NCBI GenBank assembly: GCA_018711085.1
Contig: DVIR01000047.1
Location: 1 to 51,476 of the forward strand
Origin: Faeciplasma gallinarum
GTDB lineage: Bacteria > Bacillota > Clostridia > Oscillospirales > Ruminococcaceae
Length of the DNA stretch: 51,476 bases
Direction of reading: 5' to 3'
Shown here: piece by piece, positions 8,119 to 15,903 of the stretch
How the letters are laid out: each line of letters starts with the position of its first letter
Numbering within the stretch: position 1 is the first letter of the stretch
Translations under genes and position numbers: made by a program
Notes under the pieces: generated by a model
Database searches by the model: none
Seen by the model: only the letters and a program-made list of their open reading frames with translations
What the model was told of the DNA's origin: nothing

Positions 8119-8795
8119 TCCTCATCATCCTCTCGAATCACATATCCCCTTCCCCTCACCGTATGGATGAGCTTCTTTTTGTGCCCGTCATCTATCTTTT
8201 TTCTCAGATAACTGATGTACACATCCACTACATTTGTGCCGCCTTCATAGTCGAAGTTCCATATGTGATCCTCTATCTTTTCGCGGGAAAGTATCCTGCC
8301 CTTGTTGACCATGAGATACTCAAGCAGCGCATACTCCTTTGCCGACAGCATGATCTGCGCGCCGCCCCTTGTAACCGTCTTAGAAGCGATGTCAAGCTCA
8401 AGGTCTGCCACCGCCAAAACGTTGCTTGAGCTGCCGAACGACTTTCTTGTCATCGCTCTGACCCTTGCAAGCAGCTCCTCAAGCGAAAACGGCTTTACAA
8501 GGTAGTCGTTTGCCCCGCTGTCAAGACCCTTTACCCTGTCAGACACTGCGTCCCTCGCCGTCAAAAACAGCACCGGCGTGTCCTTTTTGGCGCCGCGTAT
8601 TGCCCTTAACACCGCAAAGCCGTCCGCTTTGGGCATCATTATATCGAGTATGACGGCGTCGTAGTCGGTATAGGACAAAATGTCTATAGCCTCCGCCCCG
8701 TCGTAACAGCTGTCCACGCTGTACCCCTCCGAGCTGAGCTTTTGAGTTATTATTTCGTTTAAATCCCTTTCATCTTCAGCCAGTAAAATGCGCAT
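8115..8795 (-). CDS. OmpR/PhoB-family response regulator
   Basis: This regulator of 226 residues has an N-terminal receiver domain with the acidic pocket E7/D8, phospho-acceptor Asp51 (VILDIMMP), the conserved Thr in LFLTARD and Lys in YLVKPF. The C-terminal winged-helix DNA-binding domain ends in VVDVYISYLRKKID and IHTVRGRGYVIR. It is first in the operon with its kinase. Regulators of this class bind direct repeats about 11 bp apart. Such repeats are found upstream of this gene and twice upstream of the PepSY gene, so it probably activates itself and that gene. Confidence 0.95.
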   Translation of the reverse strand: MRILLAEDERDLNEIITQKLSSEGYSVDSCYDGAEAIDILSYTDYDAVILDIMMPKADGFAVLRAIRGAKKDTPVLFLTARDAVSDRVKGLDSGANDYLVKPFSLEELLARVRAMTRKSFGSSSNVLAVADLELDIASKTVTRGGAQIMLSAKEYALLEYLMVNKGRILSREKIEDHIWNFDYEGGTNVVDVYISYLRKKIDDGHKKKLIHTVRGRGYVIREDDED

Positions 8796-8855
8796 ATTGC
8801 CACCTCGTATTATATTTAATTATTTGAGCGCGTGTTTTAACACTTTCTCAATCAT

Positions 8856-8887
8856 ATATAACCACCGGTACATTAAATGAGCATTAG
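8856..8887 (-). promoter_or_regulatory. Response-regulator promoter with 11-bp direct-repeat operator
   Basis: Half-sites CTAATGCT and TTAATGTA lie 11 bp apart (8866-8887), followed after 4-5 bp by TTATAT/TATATA (8856-8861) on the minus strand. The architecture matches the two PepSY-gene sites, consistent with autoregulation. The site overlaps the stop codon of the upstream gene. Confidence 0.55.
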
Positions 8888-9627
8888 AGCATGCGGCGGT
8901 AGAGGCATCTTCTGCCCTCCTTGCCGCACATCTGCACCGCACCCACGCTGCAAAGTATTTTAAGCCCCGAGCGGGCGTTTTCCTCCGACGTGCCCACGGC
9001 GCCAGCATACTCCCTGACGCCGAACGTCTCACCTAAGCTGTTTGGCAAGAACATCTCGTAGTCCCTAAGGCAGCCGAGACTGGCGCACCCGTAAAGAGAC
9101 CTTGGGATTATATCGACCTTTGTCGCGCGTTTCTTTCTTGAGCGGCCGTAGCCGTCAAGGGTTCTTATCTCATCTACGTCTATCAGCATAAGGCATACGC
9201 TCACGCCCTGCTCGCTCAAAAACTCCTTTATCTTATACAGCTCCCAAAAGCAGTCGCAGTACTCAAAGTGCTTGTTTGAGCGGCGTCGGCTGACTATCTC
9301 GCCGGTGTCGGGGTCTATCCAAACTATTTGCTTTTCATGCGCCGCCGGAAACACCACCCTGACGCTGTATCCCTCCGAAAGATAGTAGCTGAGCTTTTCA
9401 CGGAGCTTGTCAAGCGACCTTGTCTGTATCTCGGTTATCTGCCTGCCCCGACATATGTCCGCGGTGAACCTTCCCACCTTGACCTCACGGCATCCCGCGT
9501 CAGGCTCAAAGTACACCTTTAAAAACGCATGAAGATACTTTTCGCTGAGCGTTCCCACTCCCGCACTCATGCGAATGCTTGCGGCGGGAATCTTTAAAAG
9601 CTCCTCAAACCTTTGCTTGTCCGACAT
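8884..9627 (-). CDS. Unrecognised protein with possible nuclease-like and winged-helix parts
   Basis: I do not recognise a named family for this protein of 247 residues. The N-terminal half has a D...E-x-Q arrangement (FTADICRG, then ITEIQT, then a helix), which resembles the core of PD-(D/E)XK nuclease-like folds. It is followed by a strand VRVVFPAAHEKQIVWID. The C-terminal part (about 195-247: FGVREYAGAVGTSEENARSG, LKILCSVGAV, LYRRML) reads like a winged helix. Several cysteines are scattered through it and no membrane segment is visible. It overlaps the end of the upstream gene by 23 bp and is cotranscribed with it. The nuclease reading is tentative. Confidence 0.7.
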   Translation of the reverse strand: MSDKQRFEELLKIPAASIRMSAGVGTLSEKYLHAFLKVYFEPDAGCREVKVGRFTADICRGRQITEIQTRSLDKLREKLSYYLSEGYSVRVVFPAAHEKQIVWIDPDTGEIVSRRRSNKHFEYCDCFWELYKIKEFLSEQGVSVCLMLIDVDEIRTLDGYGRSRKKRATKVDIIPRSLYGCASLGCLRDYEMFLPNSLGETFGVREYAGAVGTSEENARSGLKILCSVGAVQMCGKEGRRCLYRRML

Positions 9628-10072
9628 TTGAGCGCTCTGCGATGTAGTCGTCTAAAATCTTTGCCGCAAGGCGAATCACCTTAGCGCAGGGGCGGGTGTT
9701 GTAAAACTCGTCGGTTCTTTTCGGAGACTCCGGCGCAGACGCCCCGTCAAGCCCCAAAAGCTCTCTGCAAATCATTGAGCCTGCGCCCTCCTTAAACTTG
9801 TACGCCAAGGACTGAACAAGCCTGTAGTGCTCGCTTTTTACCTCATAGTCGCCTGCGACGGTGTATCCGTACAGGCAGCCCGCCGCCATAAGCATGCCGC
9901 TCATGGCTCCGCACACCTCTCTTAACCGTCCTATGCCCCCGCCGAAAGAAGAGGATATTTTAAGCGCCGTCTCGGTGTCGATGCCCGTCACGTCGCAAAA
10001 TGCCGCAAAAACCGATTGTGAGCAGTTATAGCCCTGCATGAAAAGCTCATACGCCTTTTGTGAATGATCCAT
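9605..10072 (-). CDS. C_GCAxxG_C_C family protein
   Basis: This small soluble protein of 155 residues matches the C_GCAxxG_C_C family by its spaced cysteines: YNCSQS near the N-terminus, the signature VCGAMSGMLM, then AGCLYG, ICRELLG and a C-terminal PCAKVI. The family is common in anaerobes and is suspected to handle metals or redox groups; no reaction is established. The Gly-rich SSFGGGIGRL precedes the signature. It is the first gene of a two-gene unit with the unrecognised protein downstream. Confidence 0.9.
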   Translation of the reverse strand: MDHSQKAYELFMQGYNCSQSVFAAFCDVTGIDTETALKISSSFGGGIGRLREVCGAMSGMLMAAGCLYGYTVAGDYEVKSEHYRLVQSLAYKFKEGAGSMICRELLGLDGASAPESPKRTDEFYNTRPCAKVIRLAAKILDDYIAERSNVGQAKV

Positions 10073-10171
10073 ACTTTACTGTTCTCCTCGCTGTTATTTC
10101 ATTTACTCAAGAGTATATCACACGCGCGGACTGTTTTCCATATCAAACGCCGCCCGTGCGCCGAGAATGCG

Positions 10172-10202
10172 AAAAAGGCGGCGTGCAAGGAGCACACCGC
10201 CA
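10172..10202 (-). terminator. Terminator of the broken lipoprotein gene
   Basis: The arms GGCGGCGTGC (10177-10186) and GCACACCGCC (10192-10201) form a 10-bp stem with a TTTTT tail on the minus strand. Confidence 0.85.
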
Positions 10203-10219
10203 AACAAAGCATCGCTTTT

Positions 10220-10810
10220 TTATTCTGCGTCGCCGGCGTCAGGCTCAACCTCTGTAGCCTTGTACACCTGAACGCATACGCCTCCCTCAGCTCCGGTTAC
10301 AACAGAGCGCATGTCGGATGTCTCCCAATCAGCAAGCAGGTCGCTGTCGGTGTAGATTGTGGGAACGCACTTTGCCATATCCGTTCCGTTGTTCTCTATA
10401 AACACGCGGCACTCGTTGCCCTCATAGTCGGTTCCGGTTATCATGTACCTTGCCGAGTAGTGACAAACTCCGTCGGGAGTTATAGTCTGGGTGTCAACGC
10501 CTGTGCCTATTACCGTGCCGTTGAAATAGTCGCCGTGTGCGGTTCCGTTAAACGGGATCATGGCTATATCCGCCTCATGTCCGTCGAGGTAGTCATATCC
10601 GGTTGTTTTGATGTCGATAGTAAGTACAAGCTCAAGTGTCACTTCTTTTTCTTCCTCTTCGGTCTGTTCCTCAGCGTTTTCTTCTTCGTTCTGAGTCACT
10701 TAGTTGTCAACGTTGTTGGTGTTGGGCGTATCATCGCTGTTTTGTGCTCCGCAGCTGCAAAGTATCAAAAGCGAAGAAAGGACGCACGCTAAAATTGCCT
10801 TAAACTTCAT
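10220..10810 (-). pseudogene. Lipoprotein gene interrupted by an in-frame TAA
   Basis: The ATG at 10810 opens a lipoprotein signal peptide (MKFKAILACVLSSLLILCSC, lipobox Cys20). The frame stops at a TAA at 10700-10702 after 36 codons. The next codon, GTG at 10697-10699, continues the same frame for 159 residues to 10220: an acidic linker (NEEENAEEQTEEEEKE) and a beta-rich domain. One substitution would restore a 196-residue lipoprotein. Promoter, ribosome site (GGAG) and terminator are intact, so the break looks recent or is a base-call error. Re-initiation at GTG would give a cytoplasmic protein, but it has no good ribosome site. The folded domain is not recognised. Confidence 0.75.
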
Positions 10811-10880
10811 AAACTTTTCGCTCCATAACTCAAATTTTATACTTTCGTCCGCCGCTGTGCGGCTTCAAAAGCTCCTTATT

Positions 10881-10909
10881 ATTATACACCCGTTAAAGCG
10901 CTGAATCAA
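10881..10909 (-). promoter_or_regulatory. Sigma-A promoter of the lipoprotein gene
   Basis: On the minus strand TTGATT (10904-10909), a 17-bp spacer and TATAAT (10881-10886) lie about 70 bp upstream of the ATG. Confidence 0.75.
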
Positions 10910-10975
10910 GGGGGATGCGCCGCTTATGTTAAGATTATTTAAAGTATCTTTTTGCCAGCGGGCGGGAAAATGTTT

Positions 10976-11027
10976 TTGACGGCAAGGCGCAATATGTGTT
11001 TACTTTACAGAAAATATCTGATAAAAT
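10976..11027 (+). promoter_or_regulatory. Candidate promoter(s) of the ECF sigma gene
   Basis: TTGACG (10976-10981), 17 bp, TTTACT (10999-11004) is one reading. TTTACT (10999-11004), 17 bp, TAAAAT (11022-11027) is a second, overlapping one. The rest of 11028-11177 holds a CACGGA/TCCGTG inverted repeat and an AT-rich stretch. A TGAAAC element within it could be an autoregulated ECF site but is not decisive. Confidence 0.45.
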
Positions 11028-11177
11028 AGAAGGGAGCATATTCACATATTACTCACGGAGCATGGCTTGACCAAAACATTCCGTGCGTGAAACGCGATTT
11101 ATAAAAATATAAAATCTGATTTGCAATATTTCTGCTCCGGCGATTGTATTGTAAGTGAAACATGAATCGGAGATCAG

Positions 11178-11726
11178 ATGACAGAAAGGAGTTCTTTGCT
11201 GTTCATCGGCAAACAAGTGAAGATTATGCAAACAAATGACGTCAACGTTTACATATCTTCCGTTGTTGATAAGTATTCGGACATGGTATACCGCACAGCG
11301 TACCACGCCTTGTGCGACACGCACTATGCCGAGGATATCACACAGGAGGTATTTTTAAAGTTGTGCAGCGCGCACCCCGAATTTGAATCGGAAGAGCACG
11401 AAAAGGCATGGATTTTAAGAGTAACAATCAACATGTGCAAAAACTATAACAAACGCGCATATTCTCACCCGAACATAGAGCTTACGGAGAACATACCCGC
11501 GTCGGATGAGTACTCTTCCGACGGAACGGTTATGAGCGCTGTAATGGCTCTGCCGCAGAAGTACAGAACTGCGGTGTATCTGCATTATTTTGAGGGCTAT
11601 CCTATCAAGGACATAGCAAACATAATGCAGTCGAATCAAAACACAGTCGCCTCGCTGCTGATGAGAGCGAGGAAAAAACTAAGCGAAATGCTGGAAGGAA
11701 AGTTCGGCGATGGATCTGGTCAGTGA
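11178..11726 (+). CDS. ECF-type RNA polymerase sigma factor
   Basis: This sigma-70 family factor of 182 residues contains regions 2 and 4 only. Region 2 is recognised by YSDMVYRTAYHALCDTHYAEDITQEVFLKL and region 4 by LPQKYRTAVYLHYFEGYPIKDIANIM with the helix-turn-helix NTVASLLMRARKKL. The ATG at 11178 has GGAG 5 bp upstream. A TTG at 11196 behind AGAAAGGAG and an ATG at 11226 are alternative starts, so the first 6-16 residues are uncertain. The downstream gene overlaps it by 17 bp and encodes a single-pass membrane protein, the usual pairing of an ECF sigma factor with its anti-sigma factor. The inducing signal is unknown. Confidence 0.93.
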   Translation: MTERSSLLFIGKQVKIMQTNDVNVYISSVVDKYSDMVYRTAYHALCDTHYAEDITQEVFLKLCSAHPEFESEEHEKAWILRVTINMCKNYNKRAYSHPNIELTENIPASDEYSSDGTVMSAVMALPQKYRTAVYLHYFEGYPIKDIANIMQSNQNTVASLLMRARKKLSEMLEGKFGDGSGQ

Positions 11727-13542
11727 ATACAAAAGCGAAGTTCGATCGATGAATTTGTCTGCCGAATTCAAGGACAGACTTAAAACCATATGTGCGGCGA
11801 GCATGACCGACAAGAAGGCGGATCTGAGCCTAAAGTCGGATTCCGACCGCACCATAGACATCTCGCAGAAAAAAGACGAGCAAACATACAAAAGCAAGAT
11901 CAAAATCTATAAATACGTGTCTTTGGCGGCATGCCTGGTTGCGGCGCTGTCCACAATAGGAATTGTCTCTATCATGAGCGGCAATATAAAATACCGCTCG
12001 AGCGATTCGGATAACCGTCTCGGCGGGGACAACGCCATGTACAGCGAGGATGCAACGCAGGAGGATGTGACGAGCGGATCGGACAGCGGCGGCGAAAACG
12101 AAGTAAACGCCAACCTCATGCCCGAAAACAGCGCCGACACAACCGGCGACGAGGCAGACAGCATTATTGCACCAGAGGAAATTCCGGTGTCTGACGCGGA
12201 AGATGACTTTTGGTCTGCCCCCGACATGGTTGCAGATGCGCTGCCCGAGAGCATGCTCTCCAGCTACGTAGGATACAACTACGACGGCGACTACTACACT
12301 GAAGACTACGTTTTGATGCTTTCCGGCAGCGATGCGAGCATAGAGGCAAACGTGTACTCCGACTATGACGAGTTTGCGTCGAACGCCGCAGCGGCTCCCG
12401 ATGCAGTTACAAGAAACGCCCCGTCAAGCGCGCTCAACTTCTACGACCTGCTTGACACCAAATTTGCCGACGAAGCGCAAAGAGGCGGCGTAAGCCTTGT
12501 GAGAATGACGGTACAGGGCATACTCGACGACGATACCCTTCCCGCCCTTGAGGACGGAATGTATACGCTTTATGACGTGAACATCGAATACGACTACCTG
12601 AATACGCAGGCATGTGATGTTGACGCATATGTGTGGATCAAGGGCACAGCCGAGAACCAGCTTGAGGGAATGCCTGTTTACGACGTAGGCGACACTATTC
12701 TGACCAGCCTTTACGTCACCGAGTCGGGAAGCGTCACGGTTATAGATGAGCTTTTGTACGACGTGTACACGTTAAACGACCTGATGATGGGCTACCACCG
12801 TGTATATGAGGACATTAACCCCGGATACACCGACATGGGCATACTCGACAGCGAGACGGAGTTCGTCACCACGACCTCCAACAACCCCGTAGAGTACGTT
12901 CACAAGTCCGCCACAAGCGAGCTTACAAGATACATCCGCAGGAAGTTAAACGAGTACGAATACCCCTATGCAGATCTTGAGACATTGGGCATGGTAAGCC
13001 GCGGAGAGATTCTCCCCGTGATTTCCGAACAGACGGATGACGAGCAGCCGGTTGATGTCGAGGATCCCACCGTCACCGACGACACCGGCGATGAAGTTCC
13101 CGAAGAAGAGCGCCTTGAATCGCTCACCGCAAGGGTCAGCGAGGAATACATGATAGTGACCATCGGCGGCGAGCAGGTTCGCCTCAACGACGAAGCCTCA
13201 GGCGAATACGTGGCGTCAAAGTACAAAAACTCAGCCACCGGTTCGCTCAGCTCCACATCTGTGAGCAACGTGATGTTTGTCGGAGGACTTTTGGTCTTTG
13301 ACACGCCCTACGCGTTCCAGGGCAGCATAATAGAAATAGAGGTCAGCAGCGCAGGCTGCCCGCTTGACCTAAGCTTTAACGGCGTAAAGGTCGGAGATTC
13401 GCTTGACTATGTTTTAAGCACCCTTGGAATCGACGAAAGCCTTGCAGACAACAGCGCCCTTACCTTTACCGATGGAACAACACGTGCCGAGCTGACATTT
13501 GAATACGGCGTGTTGTCGCAGATATCGGTAAGCTTGGCGTAA
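11710..13542 (+). CDS. Probable membrane-bound anti-sigma factor
   Basis: The first ~65 residues of this 610-residue protein are cytoplasmic and charged. A single transmembrane helix follows at about 76-95 (VSLAACLVAALSTIGIVSIM). The remaining ~500 residues lie outside: an acidic Ser/Asp/Glu-rich linker, then a beta-rich domain, a second acidic linker (about 440-460) and a C-terminal domain. This topology, and the 17-bp overlap with the sigma gene, point to an anti-sigma factor that holds the sigma at the membrane. No zinc-binding HxxxCxxC is visible, so it is not a classical ZAS domain. The large extracellular part may be the sensor. Confidence 0.75.
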   Translation: MDLVSEYKSEVRSMNLSAEFKDRLKTICAASMTDKKADLSLKSDSDRTIDISQKKDEQTYKSKIKIYKYVSLAACLVAALSTIGIVSIMSGNIKYRSSDSDNRLGGDNAMYSEDATQEDVTSGSDSGGENEVNANLMPENSADTTGDEADSIIAPEEIPVSDAEDDFWSAPDMVADALPESMLSSYVGYNYDGDYYTEDYVLMLSGSDASIEANVYSDYDEFASNAAAAPDAVTRNAPSSALNFYDLLDTKFADEAQRGGVSLVRMTVQGILDDDTLPALEDGMYTLYDVNIEYDYLNTQACDVDAYVWIKGTAENQLEGMPVYDVGDTILTSLYVTESGSVTVIDELLYDVYTLNDLMMGYHRVYEDINPGYTDMGILDSETEFVTTTSNNPVEYVHKSATSELTRYIRRKLNEYEYPYADLETLGMVSRGEILPVISEQTDDEQPVDVEDPTVTDDTGDEVPEEERLESLTARVSEEYMIVTIGGEQVRLNDEASGEYVASKYKNSATGSLSSTSVSNVMFVGGLLVFDTPYAFQGSIIEIEVSSAGCPLDLSFNGVKVGDSLDYVLSTLGIDESLADNSALTFTDGTTRAELTFEYGVLSQISVSLA

Positions 13543-13568
13543 TCAAAAAGCATAACGCAAAAACAAAT

Positions 13569-13604
13569 GAGCGTCCCTGATTTTCAGAGACGCTCTTATT
13601 TTTT
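13569..13604 (+). terminator. Terminator after the anti-sigma gene
   Basis: The stem GAGCGTC/GACGCTC is extended by CTGA/TCAG and followed by TTATTTTTT. It lies between convergent genes and may serve both, although the minus-strand T-run is weaker. Confidence 0.85.
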
Positions 13605-13646
13605 CAGCCTTGCGTGTGCACTGCCGTGCGGCTTTATTTAGATCAT

Positions 13647-15890
13647 CTAAAACGTTATCTGGTCGGGGTCGTCCATGCCTTTTGCAAACGGTCCGGCAGC
13701 GGGCAAGGTATTTACCCGATACTTTGACAGCTCATTCGCCTTTTCCGGCGTGAGTATATATGCGGACTCGACCTCAGATTTTGCCTTCAGGGTCATCGCC
13801 TGCACGCCCACGGTGTCCCTTGACGCCTTGGGGAGTATCATGCCGGTGTCAAATATTATCGCCCTGCCGTTTGTGGAGCGAAGCATCACCTGCGCGCCCT
13901 CCCCCACATCGAGCATCTGCACAAGTCCGCACTTGTCTGAATACGCCTTTGAAAGCATCTTGCGGTTTGTCTTTGTCTCATAGGAGCTGAGCGGCACCTT
14001 TGCGACCTTGCCGTTTTTGTAGACGAAGAGCAAAAAACCGCTGTAATCTAAGGTTGCAGCCATCGCCGCAACGTTTTCGCCCTCTTCAAACTTTAGCTCC
14101 ACGGGGATAAATTCGCCGAGCTGAGCAGCCTTTGTGTCCGGAAACTGCGAGGCTTTTGTTTTGTAGACATTTGCCTTGTCGGTAAAGAACAGTATGTCCG
14201 CGCGGTTTGTAGAGTCTATTTCCGTGCTGACTACGTCGTTTTCCTTGAGCTTTTGCTTTGATGCCATCCTGAGCGACTGCGCGGTTATCTTTTTGAAATA
14301 TCCCTCTCTTGTGAGCACAAATCTGCACTGATAGTCGGGGACGTCCTTGACCACCTTGCTCTGCGGCTCATCGCTTACATATATTATTTCCGTTTTCCTC
14401 GGCTGGCCGTATTTTTCGGAAACCCTCTTCAGCTCGTCAATTATGATGAGCTTTATTTTTCTTTCACTGCCGAGTATGTCGCGCATGTCTGCTATGTCCT
14501 TCTCAAGCTGCGCTATGTCGTCGATGCGCTTGAGTATGAACTCGCGGTTGAGGTGCCTGAGCTTTATCTCCGCGACATACTCCGCCTGCGTCTGGTCGAT
14601 TCCGAAGCCTATCATGAGGTTAGGCACCACGTCCGCCTCTTCATCCGTTTCCCTGACTATTTTTATCGCCTTGTCTATGTCCAAAAGTATCTTTTCAAGG
14701 CCTTTGAGAAGGTGCAGACGCTCCTCCTTTTTCTTCATCTCGAAGCTGACCCTGCGCTTGACGCATCCGACTCTGAAGCTTATCCACTCTTTTATTATGT
14801 CGTTCACGCCCAAGACCTTCGGGTAGCCGTTTACTAAGATGTTGAAGTTTGCCGAGAAACTGTCCTGCAAGGGCGTAAGCTGATACAGCTTTTTCATCAG
14901 CTCGTCCGGATCGACTCCTCGCTTTAAGTCTATGGTTATCTTCAAACCGCTCAAATCGGTTTCGTCTCTTATATACGATACTTCCTTCAAGCCGTTCTTG
15001 GCAAGCTCCACGACCTTTTCTATTATCGCCTCTATGGTTGTCGTGGGCGGTATCTCGGTTATTTCTATGCAGTTCTCGTCCTTGTCGTAGCGGTATTTCG
15101 CACGGATTTTCACCGATCCCCTGCCGGTGTCAAATATCTGGCGCAGCTTTTCCGCATCGTAAATCATGTATCCGCCGCCGGGAAAATCAGGGCCGTTCAT
15201 AACCTGCATGGCGTCAAAATCCGGATCTCTTATGATAGCTATCGTAGCCTCGCAAAGCTCCTTTAAATTAAACGGGCATATTGCGCTCGCCATCGACACG
15301 CCTATTCCGACGTTTGAATTTACAAGTATGGTGGGAAACGTGACGGGCAAAAGCTCCGGCTCCATCATCTTGTTGTCGTAGTTCGGGACGAAGTTTACGG
15401 TGTCCTTGTCTATATCGCAGAAAAGCTCGTTGCATATGGCGTCAAGCTTTGCCTCGGTGTATCTTGAGGCGGCATACGCCATGTCGGACGAGTATGCTTT
15501 GCCGAAGTTTCCCTTTGAGTCTATATAGGGGTGCAAAAGCGCCTCGTTGCCCCTCGTGAGTCTCACCATGGTTTCGTATATCGCCTGGTCTCCGTGGGGG
15601 TTTAGCTTCATGGTTTGTCCCACTATGTTTGCGGACTTTGTCCTCGGCCCGCTCAAAAGCCCCATGTCATACATGGTGTACAAAAGCTTTCTGTGCGAAG
15701 GCTTAAATCCGTCTATCTCGGGAAACGCACGTGACACTATTACGCTCATCGCGTAGGGCATGTAGTTTTTTTCAAGGGTGACGGTTATCGGCTCTTCTAT
15801 GACCGTTCCCGCACCGTTTATATATGCGTTCGGCTGAAGTTTTGCAGCCTGCTTGCGCGGCTTTTCCTCGCCGCTCTTCTTTTTAGGCAT
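13647..15890 (-). CDS. parC: Type II topoisomerase subunit A (ParC/GyrA-like, divergent clostridial clade)
   Basis: This is the DNA-cleaving subunit (747 residues) of an ATP-dependent topoisomerase. The N-terminal breakage-reunion domain has the catalytic tyrosine Tyr144 in AASRYTEAK, and a C-terminal beta-propeller follows. At the quinolone-contact position (HGDSA in most GyrA/ParC) the sequence reads HGDQAIYE, with Gln at 102. The canonical GyrA-box is not evident. It starts 13 bp after the upstream B subunit ends, so the pair forms one operon. It could be called gyrase or topoisomerase IV; the missing GyrA-box and the divergence favour a topo IV-like enzyme. A separate gyrAB probably exists elsewhere. 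Confidence 0.88.
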   Translation of the reverse strand: MPKKKSGEEKPRKQAAKLQPNAYINGAGTVIEEPITVTLEKNYMPYAMSVIVSRAFPEIDGFKPSHRKLLYTMYDMGLLSGPRTKSANIVGQTMKLNPHGDQAIYETMVRLTRGNEALLHPYIDSKGNFGKAYSSDMAYAASRYTEAKLDAICNELFCDIDKDTVNFVPNYDNKMMEPELLPVTFPTILVNSNVGIGVSMASAICPFNLKELCEATIAIIRDPDFDAMQVMNGPDFPGGGYMIYDAEKLRQIFDTGRGSVKIRAKYRYDKDENCIEITEIPPTTTIEAIIEKVVELAKNGLKEVSYIRDETDLSGLKITIDLKRGVDPDELMKKLYQLTPLQDSFSANFNILVNGYPKVLGVNDIIKEWISFRVGCVKRRVSFEMKKKEERLHLLKGLEKILLDIDKAIKIVRETDEEADVVPNLMIGFGIDQTQAEYVAEIKLRHLNREFILKRIDDIAQLEKDIADMRDILGSERKIKLIIIDELKRVSEKYGQPRKTEIIYVSDEPQSKVVKDVPDYQCRFVLTREGYFKKITAQSLRMASKQKLKENDVVSTEIDSTNRADILFFTDKANVYKTKASQFPDTKAAQLGEFIPVELKFEEGENVAAMAATLDYSGFLLFVYKNGKVAKVPLSSYETKTNRKMLSKAYSDKCGLVQMLDVGEGAQVMLRSTNGRAIIFDTGMILPKASRDTVGVQAMTLKAKSEVESAYILTPEKANELSKYRVNTLPAAGPFAKGMDDPDQITF

Positions 15891-15903
15891 TTACGTCCTC
15901 CTG

